A program made the translations under genes and the position numbers. A DNA stretch of 64,000 bases from Pedobacter sp. L105 (GTDB lineage: Bacteria > Bacteroidota > Bacteroidia > Sphingobacteriales > Sphingobacteriaceae): assembly GCF_009765875.1 (NCBI RefSeq), contig NZ_LMUP01000002.1:1-64000 (forward strand), given 5' to 3'. Numbering within the stretch: position 1 is the stretch's first letter; each line of letters starts with the position of its first letter. The notes under the pieces were generated by a model that did not search any database, was not told the DNA's origin, and saw only the letters and a program-made list of their open reading frames with translations. Below are positions 52,426 through 60,826 of the stretch, piece after piece.

Positions 52426-53544
52426 ATGATATATAGATTCATCGTCTTTTCCTTATTTATCTGCTTTACCTTTACTGCAAAATCACAGAACAATCTATCC
52501 ATAACAGGAAAAGTAACCGACGAAAAGAATCTTCCCATGCCCGGAACAACTGTTTTTTTAACAGGTACAAAAAGTATAATTTCCTGTTCAGCTTCAGGCG
52601 ATTTCCGGTTATCCTATCTCTCTCCCGGAACTTATGAAATCGTAGCAAAAATGATCGGTTATGAGCCTTTTATACAATCTATCAAAATAACGGAAAAATC
52701 TACTGTACTGAATATTCAGCTCAAACCAAATAGCCAGCAGTTAAAAGTAGTAACCATCACTGCCGACAAGAACAGGCCCAGGTATCTTGCCCAGTTCACA
52801 AAAGAATTTATTGGTCAATCCTATAACGCCAGGTATTGCAAAATAGTAAACCCGGAAGTACTGTTCTTCAGTTTCGATAAAAAGACCAAAGTACTCACTG
52901 CCAGTGCAGATGAGTTTCTAACCATAGAAAACAAAGCTTTGGGATACCAGCTCAAATATCTGCTTACTTATTTTCAATTTGACGACAATACCGGCATTGT
53001 AAGTTATCAGGGTTTCCCTTCTTTTGTGGAAACGAGGGGTACAAACCAGGAAGAAGCCAATTGGTTAAAAAACAGGAAAATTGCTTATTTAGGTTCTTCC
53101 ACCCATTTCTTAAAGTCAATTTACGATCATCGTGTAAAAGAAGAAGGCTATCTGGTCTTTAAGTTACTGAACCGTCCAATGCAGGGAGTTCCGGACGACC
53201 ATAAAATCAGAAAGCCCATAATTGTAGAAAATGAACCTGTTTTAATGGATAGCCTTTTAACAGTAGTGGACAACAATACCGTATCTTTAAGTTATCGGGA
53301 TGCTTTATATGTGATCTATAAAAACGAAGAAGAACAGGAAGAGTATCTGCGCTTAGGGTATCACATTGGTATACAAGCAGGCAATATAATCACGGGCCAG
53401 CGTTCCTTTGTTTACCCGCTTACCAGGAGTATCAATATTGATAACAACGGATTAGCCAGTCCTGCAAATGGTCTCTTTTTTGAAGGATACTGGGCCTGGG
53501 AAAAGATGGCCGACCTCATGCCGCAGGAATATACAGTTCATTAG
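52426..53544 (+). CDS. Exported CarboxypepD_reg-domain protein of unknown function
   Basis: 372 residues with signal peptide. Residues ~24-105 are a carboxypeptidase-regulatory sandwich (ITGKVTDEKNLPMPGTTVFL, GTYEIVAKMIGYEPFIQSI) followed by VVTITADKNRPRYLAQFTKEF. The rest (~130-372) has no plug or barrel motifs; it includes YNARYCKIVNPEVLFFSFD, FLKSIYDHRVKEEGYLVFKLL and a final WAWEKMADLMP. Such proteins occur beside susC-type genes in Bacteroidota, but none is here. The end overlaps the convergent MFS gene by 4 bp. Confidence 0.8.
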   Translation: MIYRFIVFSLFICFTFTAKSQNNLSITGKVTDEKNLPMPGTTVFLTGTKSIISCSASGDFRLSYLSPGTYEIVAKMIGYEPFIQSIKITEKSTVLNIQLKPNSQQLKVVTITADKNRPRYLAQFTKEFIGQSYNARYCKIVNPEVLFFSFDKKTKVLTASADEFLTIENKALGYQLKYLLTYFQFDDNTGIVSYQGFPSFVETRGTNQEEANWLKNRKIAYLGSSTHFLKSIYDHRVKEEGYLVFKLLNRPMQGVPDDHKIRKPIIVENEPVLMDSLLTVVDNNTVSLSYRDALYVIYKNEEEQEEYLRLGYHIGIQAGNIITGQRSFVYPLTRSINIDNNGLASPANGLFFEGYWAWEKMADLMPQEYTVH

Positions 53545-54932
53545 CTCACCGGTGCCTGAGCAGCGGCGGACAGCGACCTTCTTCTAATCCAAAGCGGTAT
53601 CAGTAAAAGAATCAGTAAACTACATGAAATCCCCACAGTATAACTCAACTGGTGAAAACGCTGGTCTGTTATACCCTCATGAAAAAGCGTTTTTAACTGC
53701 GTGCTGGATAAAATGGCACCCAAGTACCCAAATGTTCTGTACAGACCAAAAGAGACACCTTTTTGTGCCAATGGAGCTTCAATATTCAGCAAAGCTTGAT
53801 TGGCAATCATGTTTAAACCTTCTGCTACACCCAGGATGATGGTCAGTATAAAAATCATAAAAATGCTCACTTGTGCATTCAGCAAATAAAAACCTATACA
53901 AGTGATCACCATAAATACTACTCCCAATAAATTTTGTCTGAACAGTTTTGTACTTTTTGAGATCAGCAGCCCTACACCTATTGCAACTATCGAATCGGGC
54001 AACATCATCAAACCGGTTTTCGCCGGCTGAAGGTGCTTAATACCTTCAATCCATTGCGGCAAAGCATATAGCATAATATAGAGCACATAATTGGTAGCCA
54101 GTGTCCTGAGATAAACCAATAATAAAGCTGGTCTGTCTGCCAGCAACCTTACATCAATAAAAGGAGTTTGCTCTTTACGTTCCCACACAATCAATAAAAT
54201 CAGTAAAAGTACCGGCGGTATAATTAGCTCCCACATAAAAGGACGCTGTATAAACAGGAACATAAATGAGAGCAGAAACAAGCTAAAAATGAGTATTCCG
54301 ATAACATCCAGTTTTTTAAACAGGCTTTCTTTAACGGTAATTGGTGCTGCCGGATAATCCGGGATGGCCCTCGACAGATAAACAGCGAGCAATACCCATG
54401 GGATATTGATAAAAAATATCCCTTTCCATCCCAGATATTGTGTCAGCAAACCACCCAGTACAGGCCCGAGGATCATACTTACCTGACTGGATATCGCTAC
54501 AATACCCAAAACATTACCAGGAACAGGTTTATTGGCCTGTGCATATTTTCTATTGATCAGCGCCATGGCTGATGGATAGGCAGCAGAAGTACCCAAACCA
54601 AGGATAATCCTTGAAACAACCAGCCAGGAAATGCTGGGTGCTACAACGCCGATAATCGCGGCAATCATCACTAAAATGAAACCCAGGGTATTGATCTTCT
54701 TTGCACTGAATAAATCAGCCAGGCGTCCCATCACGGGCTGGGCGATTGTAGACGTAACATAAAGTGAAGTGATCAGGATAGCTCCCTGGCCAACGCTTAC
54801 TTTAAAAGAATTACACAAAGGGATCAATGCAGTGGCCAGCATTGTTGAATTTAAAGGGTTCATCATGGTACCCAGTACCAGCGGCAGCATAAACCTATAG
54901 GAAACGGCTTCTTTTTTTACCTGGGCGCTCAT
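53541..54932 (-). CDS. MFS drug transporter, DHA2 (EmrB-like)
   Basis: 463 residues with about 14 hydrophobic segments. The start RFMLPLVLGTMMNPLNSTMLATALIPL is the first helix of DHA2 exporters (read as pieces), GRLADLFSAKKINTLGF is motif A and GLGTSAAYPSAMALINRKY motif B, ISSQVSMILGPVLGGLL motif C of proton antiporters. It should expel toxic compounds across the inner membrane. Its start overlaps the end of the MarR gene by 4 bp, so the regulator and pump form one operon, the standard MarR-controlled layout. Confidence 0.92.
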   Translation of the reverse strand: MSAQVKKEAVSYRFMLPLVLGTMMNPLNSTMLATALIPLCNSFKVSVGQGAILITSLYVTSTIAQPVMGRLADLFSAKKINTLGFILVMIAAIIGVVAPSISWLVVSRIILGLGTSAAYPSAMALINRKYAQANKPVPGNVLGIVAISSQVSMILGPVLGGLLTQYLGWKGIFFINIPWVLLAVYLSRAIPDYPAAPITVKESLFKKLDVIGILIFSLFLLSFMFLFIQRPFMWELIIPPVLLLILLIVWERKEQTPFIDVRLLADRPALLLVYLRTLATNYVLYIMLYALPQWIEGIKHLQPAKTGLMMLPDSIVAIGVGLLISKSTKLFRQNLLGVVFMVITCIGFYLLNAQVSIFMIFILTIILGVAEGLNMIANQALLNIEAPLAQKGVSFGLYRTFGYLGAILSSTQLKTLFHEGITDQRFHQLSYTVGISCSLLILLLIPLWIRRRSLSAAAQAPVS

Positions 54933-55351
54933 TCTGTCAGTCTATCTATTAACGTAACAGCTTTTTGCAAGAGTTCCTGCTCATCGGCCGATAAATGTTG
55001 TGCAATGGCATTACTTAGCCATTCATCACGTTCTTCGCGGGTGTGTTCTACCATTTCCCTGCCGTAACTGGTTAATGAGATCGATACTTTTCTCTTATCT
55101 GTAGAAGAAGGTGTTTTGCTGATTAATTTGAGCTCTTCGAGATGGTTAAGCACCTGCGACATCGATTGTGCTTTCACTTTTACCATTTCGGCCATTTCTG
55201 ACGGAAAAAGAGAAGAATGATGAAATAAATTAGAAAGTGTAGTTACCTCGGTCATAGAGAGACCGTCCACAGTTCTCATCTGCCGGCTTAATCTTTTATG
55301 CAGTTTTGAGATAACTGTTCTTAGCGATGATGAAAGCGTATCATTTTTCAT
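54929..55351 (-). CDS. MarR-family transcriptional regulator
   Basis: 140 residues. Winged-helix marks: LSMTEVTTLSNLFHH, PSEMAEMVKVKAQSMSQVLNHLEELKLI (recognition helix) and DKRKVSISLTSYGREMV (wing). Regulates the overlapping MFS gene and probably itself. A perfect inverted repeat lies upstream, on top of the predicted start of transcription. Confidence 0.93.
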   Translation of the reverse strand: MKNDTLSSSLRTVISKLHKRLSRQMRTVDGLSMTEVTTLSNLFHHSSLFPSEMAEMVKVKAQSMSQVLNHLEELKLISKTPSSTDKRKVSISLTSYGREMVEHTREERDEWLSNAIAQHLSADEQELLQKAVTLIDRLTE

Positions 55352-55463
55352 CGCAACCTGGTTTTAAGAGGGATAAAGCTATTGGGATCATATCTTGCTT
55401 TTTGGTAATCACCTGTCCGGCTAATAATTAAATTAAAGCTGTACAGATTAATATAAGTTTAAC

Positions 55464-55482
55464 TTGTAAGTTTACCTTACAA
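55464..55482. promoter_or_regulatory. MarR-type operator, TTGTAAG-N5-CTTACAA
   Basis: Perfect 7-bp inverted repeat (55464-55470 and 55476-55482). It overlaps the -7 box TACCTTTG (55480-55487, minus strand), so binding would block transcription of the MarR-MFS operon. AAGTT-T-AACTT just to its left (55456-55466) is another palindrome. Confidence 0.65.
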
Positions 55483-55554
55483 AGGTATATACTTATTCCA
55501 ACCAAGTAAGAAGTTATATAGAATATGACATTAAGCTGCTAAGCCAGAAAATCC

Positions 55555-55785
55555 TCAGGGCAGAAATTCGCGCGGGGGAATTCTGAAATATTTTGCTAAA
55601 AGCGCGATATGTTTAAGATTATACTTAGCAGGATTACGTGGATTTTCCACATTTCCAATGAATGATCCTTTCGTTTGAATGATTTCTGCAATATCCTTTT
55701 GCCTTAACCCTTGTTCCACCCTCAGGTTTTTTACTTTTTCTATAACGTAAAGTTCAATATCGATAGTATTAATTGTTCCGTTCAT
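55555..55785 (-). CDS. XRE-family helix-turn-helix regulator
   Basis: 76 residues from MNGTINTIDIEL (an earlier Met at 55797 is possible). HTH_3 fold: KVKNLRVEQGLRQKDIAEIIQTKGSFIGNVENPRNPAKYNLKHIALLAKYF (read as pieces; QKDIAEIIQ and SFIGNVEN are the two HTH helices). DNA-binding; target unknown. It is divergent from the Hsp70 gene 180 bp away and 204 bp from the MarR start. Confidence 0.82.
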   Translation of the reverse strand: MNGTINTIDIELYVIEKVKNLRVEQGLRQKDIAEIIQTKGSFIGNVENPRNPAKYNLKHIALLAKYFRIPPREFLP

Positions 55786-55964
55786 TACACACGACAATAA
55801 TGGTTATTTAATGTTATTTATTAATTCAAAAATAATTATTTCAATGGAAATATCAAGGACTTATGACCCAAAGAGGAATTTAATAAGGCACCATCCTGAT
55901 TTTTTTAATACATTTGAAACTTTGCCTTTATACATCCATTTACTAATTAGCTTTCCCTTCCGCA

Positions 55965-57230
55965 ATGAATAAGTTTCTCTATGGAATTGACTTTGGAACA
56001 ACCAATTCTGCACTATCTATTTTCGATGAAGAAAAAAAAGAGATTATCACCACGATTATAGTTCCTTCCCTGATCTATTTCCCCCAGGATCCGGCAACAG
56101 CTGCCCCCTTAAATTATGTAATCGGCGAACAGGCTATTTCTGCCTACCTCGAAGACGGAATGAAAGGACGGTTCATTAAATCCATCAAACAGATCCTGTC
56201 GAGGAGCAGCTTTATAGAAACACGTATCCAAAACAAAAGATACAATGCCTCAGACCTCGTGGCCTTAATTCTGAAAGACCTGAAAGCCAAGGCAGATGAA
56301 ATTATCGGATATGATTGTCAGAAGGCAGTGATTGGTAGGCCTGTGTTTTTTGATGACGATAGTACTTTAAAAGATACCCTTGCACAAACACGGTTAAATA
56401 AAGCGGCAGAAATTGCCGGATTTACAGAAGTACGTTTTCAGTTTGAACCTATCGGGGCTGCCTTTGCCTACGAAAAAACGATTAAAAAAAAGGAAAAAGT
56501 ATTGGTAGCCGATCTGGGTGGAGGAACAACAGATTTCACTTACCTGGCACTTGACCCTGCACAAGTGGGCAGTAAAGACAGGAGAAATGATATGATTGCT
56601 ACCGGTGGTATCTATATTGGGGGCGACAGTCTTGATTCTGCATTTATGTGGGACAAGGGAACGCCGCATTTTGGCAAAAACACTTTGTACGAAGCAACAC
56701 CCGGCAAAGTACTTACCGTTCCGATATCACTATTTGCCAATATTTGTTCCTGGGACCAGATGAATTTTTTTAACGGCCTCCGGATAAAGAAAGACTTGCA
56801 GGATTACTATTATTATTCAAAAAACGACAGGAAATTTAAAAACCTGCTTACCCTTATTGATAACAACCTGGGTTATTCCCTTTTCCAGGCCATTGAAAAA
56901 ACAAAGATCGAACTGTCTGACCAGCCCGTTTCCCGCTTTGCCTATTCGAATATGGAAATTGAAATTGACGACCAGATTTCCATTGATCAATATGATGCCG
57001 TTATTCAAAAGGATATCAAAAAGATCAGTGTTTATCTGGATGAATTTATGCTCAAACATGAAATTAAAGCAGAAGATATAGATAGTCTTTTCCTTACCGG
57101 GGGTACGTCAATGGTTCCTGCCATTAAGGCCCTGTTCAGCGAACGCTTCCCTCATATCCCTGTAAATTCCGGAGATAACTTTCAAAGCGTGGCCAAAGGC
57201 CTTGCTTATAGTGGCTACTTATTTGGGTAG
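55965..57230 (+). CDS. Hsp70-family (YegD-like) protein without substrate-binding domain
   Basis: 421 residues, actin-like ATPase only. Phosphate-1 loop YGIDFGTTNSALSIFDE, phosphate-2 LVADLGGGTTDFTYLAL, adenosine motif SLFLTGGTSMVPAIKALF. Canonical DnaK has ~240 more C-terminal residues for substrate binding; this protein stops after the ATPase, as YegD does. A 100-residue insertion around FANICSWDQMNFFNGLRIKK is present. Cytoplasmic; chaperone activity is uncertain. No DnaJ or GrpE is nearby. Confidence 0.88.
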   Translation: MNKFLYGIDFGTTNSALSIFDEEKKEIITTIIVPSLIYFPQDPATAAPLNYVIGEQAISAYLEDGMKGRFIKSIKQILSRSSFIETRIQNKRYNASDLVALILKDLKAKADEIIGYDCQKAVIGRPVFFDDDSTLKDTLAQTRLNKAAEIAGFTEVRFQFEPIGAAFAYEKTIKKKEKVLVADLGGGTTDFTYLALDPAQVGSKDRRNDMIATGGIYIGGDSLDSAFMWDKGTPHFGKNTLYEATPGKVLTVPISLFANICSWDQMNFFNGLRIKKDLQDYYYYSKNDRKFKNLLTLIDNNLGYSLFQAIEKTKIELSDQPVSRFAYSNMEIEIDDQISIDQYDAVIQKDIKKISVYLDEFMLKHEIKAEDIDSLFLTGGTSMVPAIKALFSERFPHIPVNSGDNFQSVAKGLAYSGYLFG

Positions 57231-57378
57231 ATTAATACTACCGGCGTTTGGGTAAAATTTAACATAATTTAAGACTTCTTAGCTATAAATAGTTTTATAT
57301 TTATAGTTAAGAACCTTTCATACAGTGTAGCCATACAACTGTATGCCAATGCAGATACTTGATCAATAAAACGCCCAA

Positions 57379-58545
57379 ATGAAAACAACAACTGGCAGGC
57401 TCATTCTTGTGATCTTTCTCCTGTTCGCCGGCACCATAAAGAGTAATGCCGCCTCACACTTTCACAATTACCTCTTTAAGGTATATCCTGATACTTTAGC
57501 TTTTGAAAAATATATCAATACTATTCCCTATGGGCAGCTTATCCCCTTATATCATCAATTGATAAAAATGCCTTTCGATGATCACGAATTAAAGGCACCT
57601 GAATTATATCCTTACGCCAGTAAAATAGTTAAACGACTGGAAAGCTTCCGCGATCATCAACCAGAATATCTTAAACTATCCGCTTCAGAATGGATAACAA
57701 CATTTAACCTTAAATTCGCAAAGGAGGTATTAGTCACACATATTCAGCTGCTCAGCATTCTCCAGAAAGATACAGAAGCATTCAATTATTCAATCTTAGC
57801 AGAAGACTACCTTCATTACAGTGCGGCAGAGATAAATACGGTATATGCCATATTACTGGATAGATATGGGTATCAGGAACGCCTGAAGGAAGTATTGCTG
57901 GAAAGTATGTATCAAAATCAAGGCTCTCCGGAAATCATCGGATTACTGGCAAGGTCCTACCAGGCTGAGCACCGGCCGGATAATGAATTCAGTAATTACC
58001 TCCAATCCCTGAAAAACAGATCGGGCAGAAATGAATTAACCGCGGAGATCTTAAAAAAGATCATGAACAATGAAATGCCGCAATGGAACCTGTATGATGT
58101 AAATGGCAAACTGGTACAATCAAAAGATCTGTTCGGCAAAACGGTAGTCCTTGATTTTTGGGCCACCTGGAGTTTCACAGCCAAAGCTTCTTTTCCAGGA
58201 ATGAAGCTCGCTTTGGATAAATATAAAAATGATCCGGATGTTTTATTTCTTTTCGTAGATACAGAAGAAAAAATAGCTAATTATAAAACCATAGCCAAAG
58301 ACTACCTGAAAGAAAAGGATTATCCTTTCCAGGTTTTATTTGATGAACAGCTTAAACACAGCCAATATACTGGAGAAGTATTTAGTAAAATATGCAAGAC
58401 CTTTAAAATATCAGAAATCCCGCAAAAACTCATCATCGATCCCAAAGGAAAATTGAGATTTATAACTACAGGCCAGGCAGCAAATCCTGAAGAACTGGCA
58501 GATGAAATCTCTGCAATGGTAAACTACGCTAAATCAGGTAAATAA
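57379..58545 (+). CDS. TlpA/thioredoxin-like protein lacking the CxxC motif
   Basis: 388 residues with signal peptide. Residues 1-230 are a helical region; from ~235 a TlpA-type thioredoxin fold follows: MPQWNLYDVNGKLVQSKDLFGKTVVLDFWATWSFTAKASFP (read as pieces). The position of the active-site WCxPC is WSFTAK (264-269): Ser265 and Ala268 replace both cysteines, so it cannot do thiol redox chemistry. IPQKLIIDPKGKLRF still has the cis-Pro. A binding or structural role is more likely. Separated by 148 bp from the Hsp70 gene. Confidence 0.85.
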   Translation: MKTTTGRLILVIFLLFAGTIKSNAASHFHNYLFKVYPDTLAFEKYINTIPYGQLIPLYHQLIKMPFDDHELKAPELYPYASKIVKRLESFRDHQPEYLKLSASEWITTFNLKFAKEVLVTHIQLLSILQKDTEAFNYSILAEDYLHYSAAEINTVYAILLDRYGYQERLKEVLLESMYQNQGSPEIIGLLARSYQAEHRPDNEFSNYLQSLKNRSGRNELTAEILKKIMNNEMPQWNLYDVNGKLVQSKDLFGKTVVLDFWATWSFTAKASFPGMKLALDKYKNDPDVLFLFVDTEEKIANYKTIAKDYLKEKDYPFQVLFDEQLKHSQYTGEVFSKICKTFKISEIPQKLIIDPKGKLRFITTGQAANPEELADEISAMVNYAKSGK

Positions 58546-58563
58546 AAATTAAAGGCCAGACTA

Positions 58564-58758
58564 ATGAACGATCTCAACGACCCTATCCAGAACCCGGAAA
58601 ATTACAAATTCGGGATACTTTACTTTAACCGGAAAGACAGCAGGTATATAGTGCCTAAAAGGACTGCATCGACAGGCTGGACAATAAATTTTGCGCGGCC
58701 CAGAACTTATATCGTAATCTTTCTGGTCGCGCTGATCATCATTTATTTTCAAAAATGA
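58564..58758 (+). CDS. DUF5808-like small membrane protein
   Basis: 64 residues. The core YKFGILYFNRKDSRYIVPKR-TASTGWTINFARPRTY (read as two pieces) is the DUF5808 pattern as I know it, followed by one membrane helix YIVIFLVALIIIYF. The family is of unknown function. It lies 18 bp after the TlpA-like gene and may be co-transcribed. Confidence 0.75.
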   Translation: MNDLNDPIQNPENYKFGILYFNRKDSRYIVPKRTASTGWTINFARPRTYIVIFLVALIIIYFQK

Positions 58759-58850
58759 CATTAACCAAAATGTTGCGAAAATGATCATTTAATATATGTG
58801 TACTCATTGATATTATCTGTACATTGTAAGATAGCCAAACTATAATACAT

Positions 58851-59822
58851 ATGGACAATAGAAGATCATTTATAAAAAAAGCAGGTTTGCTGGGTACAGC
58901 ACTGGTAACTGCAAATTCTCAGCTCTCTTCTGCAATGGAGCTTTTTTCACCAGCACAGATACATGAAATTGGATTACAGTTATATACTGTGAGGGATGAG
59001 CTAAAAAAAGATGTCCGGTCTACCATCAGTAAAATTTCACGAATAGGTTACAATCACGTAGAAACTTTTTATGCAGCACAAAAAGATGGACCGGTGAAAT
59101 TATGGGGTTTAAGTGTTAAAGAACTGAAAGCCCTGCTTGTTGAAAACAAGCTAAAAAGTTATAGCGGACATTATCAGCTAAACGATTTCCTTACCCGGGG
59201 AAATGGTAATGACAAAGCACTGAAAGAACAAATTGATATTGCTGCCGAATTGGGACAGCACTACCTCGTCGTTCCTGTCCCTCCCCTTTCCCTATGGGAT
59301 AAAATGACCAGTGCCGATTTTAAATATATGGCGCAGCAACTCAACAAAGCCGGTGAACTTTGTGCAAAATCGGGTCTGAAAGTTGGTTATCACAATCATT
59401 TCTGGGAATTTAGAACACTGGAGAACGGCGAAAAAGGTTATGATATCCTGGTAAGAGAAACCAATCCGGCCTTAGTTACTTTTGAGATGGACTTGTTCTG
59501 GATAGAAAAATCGGGCATACAGCCTTTGCACTATTTCCAGAAATATCCCGGAAGGTTTACCATGTGGCATGTTAAAGATATGGATAAAGCCAATACGGCA
59601 AAAATCACAGGCGGCAGTCTCGACAAAAAACCTTCTATGGAAATACTAAAAACCATCAGTTATACAGAAGTGGGTAAAGGAAATATCGATTTTAAAACGA
59701 TATTCATTCATCAAAAGGAAGCAGGCTTAAAATACATTTTTGTAGAACAGGATGTGATCAAAATAGATCCTTTTGTAAGTATTACCGAAAGTTATAATGA
59801 TGTAAAACATAACCTGATTTAA
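58851..59822 (+). CDS. Exported sugar phosphate isomerase/epimerase-like TIM barrel
   Basis: 323 residues. N-terminal NRRSFIKKAGLLGTALVTAN is a Tat signal (R-R-x-F-I-K-K). The mature part is the xylose-isomerase-like TIM barrel: EIGLQLYTVRDELKK, GYNHVETFYA, LKVGYHNHFWEFR, TFEMDLFWIEKSG, HVKDMDKAN, GKGNIDFKTIF, FVEQDVIK. Conserved Glu and His metal ligands are visible in the central strands. Such exported members act on sugars or sugar derivatives in the periplasm in Bacteroidota. Co-directional with the NIF3-like gene 11 bp downstream. Confidence 0.88.
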   Translation: MDNRRSFIKKAGLLGTALVTANSQLSSAMELFSPAQIHEIGLQLYTVRDELKKDVRSTISKISRIGYNHVETFYAAQKDGPVKLWGLSVKELKALLVENKLKSYSGHYQLNDFLTRGNGNDKALKEQIDIAAELGQHYLVVPVPPLSLWDKMTSADFKYMAQQLNKAGELCAKSGLKVGYHNHFWEFRTLENGEKGYDILVRETNPALVTFEMDLFWIEKSGIQPLHYFQKYPGRFTMWHVKDMDKANTAKITGGSLDKKPSMEILKTISYTEVGKGNIDFKTIFIHQKEAGLKYIFVEQDVIKIDPFVSITESYNDVKHNLI

Positions 59823-59833
59823 CTAATTTCTTT

Positions 59834-60736
59834 ATGGAGAAAAACTCTCGCCGCTACTTTTTAACCCATACATTGAAGGGAATGGGCGCCCTGGCCATCC
59901 TTCAAACGCCTTTCACTTCAGCCGCAGCGTCCATTTTGGATAACACAAATATCTACACTGTAGAAATGGTCATGAATATCATTTTAAAAGATATTCCGGG
60001 AGCCCCTTTTAAACAAACGGTAGACACCTTAAAAAGCGGAAGTAAAGATATGGTGGTGACAGGTATAATAACCACCATGTTTACCACAGTAACGGTGATA
60101 AAGCAGGCTGCAAAATTAAATGCCAATTTTATCATTGCGCATGAACCTACCTTTTACAACCATGAAGACAATATTAACTTTGTAAAAGAAAATTCACTGG
60201 TAAAAAAGAAACAGGCTTTACTGGCAAAATATGGTATTACCGTTTGGCGCTTTCATGATCAGTGGCATGCCAACAAACCAGATGGCATACAATATGGCTT
60301 TATGAAAAAGATGGGCTGGCTTCCCTGGTTCAAATCACGTGAAGAACCATTGGTATTGCCACAAATTAGCCTGCAAAATATCGTAGACCAGCTGAAACAA
60401 AAACTTAATATAGAAAAGTTGCGTGTCATTGGTGACCTTTCTCAGCGATGCAGCCGCATTTCTGTACTGCCTGGTGCCTGGGGTGGTCAAAACCAGATGC
60501 ACATCCTGGAAACACAAAGCCCCGACGTGATCATCGTTGGAGAATTGCAGGAATGGGAAACGGCAGAATATATCAGGGACGACCGTTTATTTGGCGCAAA
60601 CATCTCTTTAATTGTGCTGGGCCATGCTGTAAGTGAAGAACCCGGTATGGAATACCTGGTAGAATGGCTTAAGCCTAAATTACCAGGCATGCCAATTACT
60701 CATATTGCTTCGGAAAGCCCTTTTAAATGGGTATAA
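59834..60736 (+). CDS. Exported NIF3-like dinuclear metal protein
   Basis: 300 residues. N-terminus NSRRYFLTHTLKGMGALAIL is a Tat-type signal. NIF3 features: TGIITTMFTTVTVIKQAAKLNANFIIAHEPTFYNHED (read as pieces; the HEPTFY His and Glu bind metal), CSRISVLPGAWGG, VIIVGELQEWE, and VLGHAVSEEPGMEYL. NIF3 proteins are normally cytoplasmic hexamers of unknown or GTP-cyclohydrolase-like function, so export is unusual. It forms an operon with the isomerase upstream. Confidence 0.83.
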   Translation: MEKNSRRYFLTHTLKGMGALAILQTPFTSAAASILDNTNIYTVEMVMNIILKDIPGAPFKQTVDTLKSGSKDMVVTGIITTMFTTVTVIKQAAKLNANFIIAHEPTFYNHEDNINFVKENSLVKKKQALLAKYGITVWRFHDQWHANKPDGIQYGFMKKMGWLPWFKSREEPLVLPQISLQNIVDQLKQKLNIEKLRVIGDLSQRCSRISVLPGAWGGQNQMHILETQSPDVIIVGELQEWETAEYIRDDRLFGANISLIVLGHAVSEEPGMEYLVEWLKPKLPGMPITHIASESPFKWV

Positions 60737-60767
60737 TATGGTAAATGAGGATAAGAAATTCCTGAAA

Positions 60768-60804
60768 AAACCCGCTCAACCCCGATAACTGGCTGAGCGG
60801 GTTT
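60768..60804. terminator. Bidirectional terminator between convergent genes
   Basis: AAACCCGCTCA (60768-60778) and TGAGCGGGTTT (60794-60804), perfect 11-bp stem with A tract on the left. Between the NIF3-like gene stop and the alpha/beta-hydrolase stop. Confidence 0.9.
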
Positions 60805-60826
60805 ATCAATCATTAACCTCTGGCAA

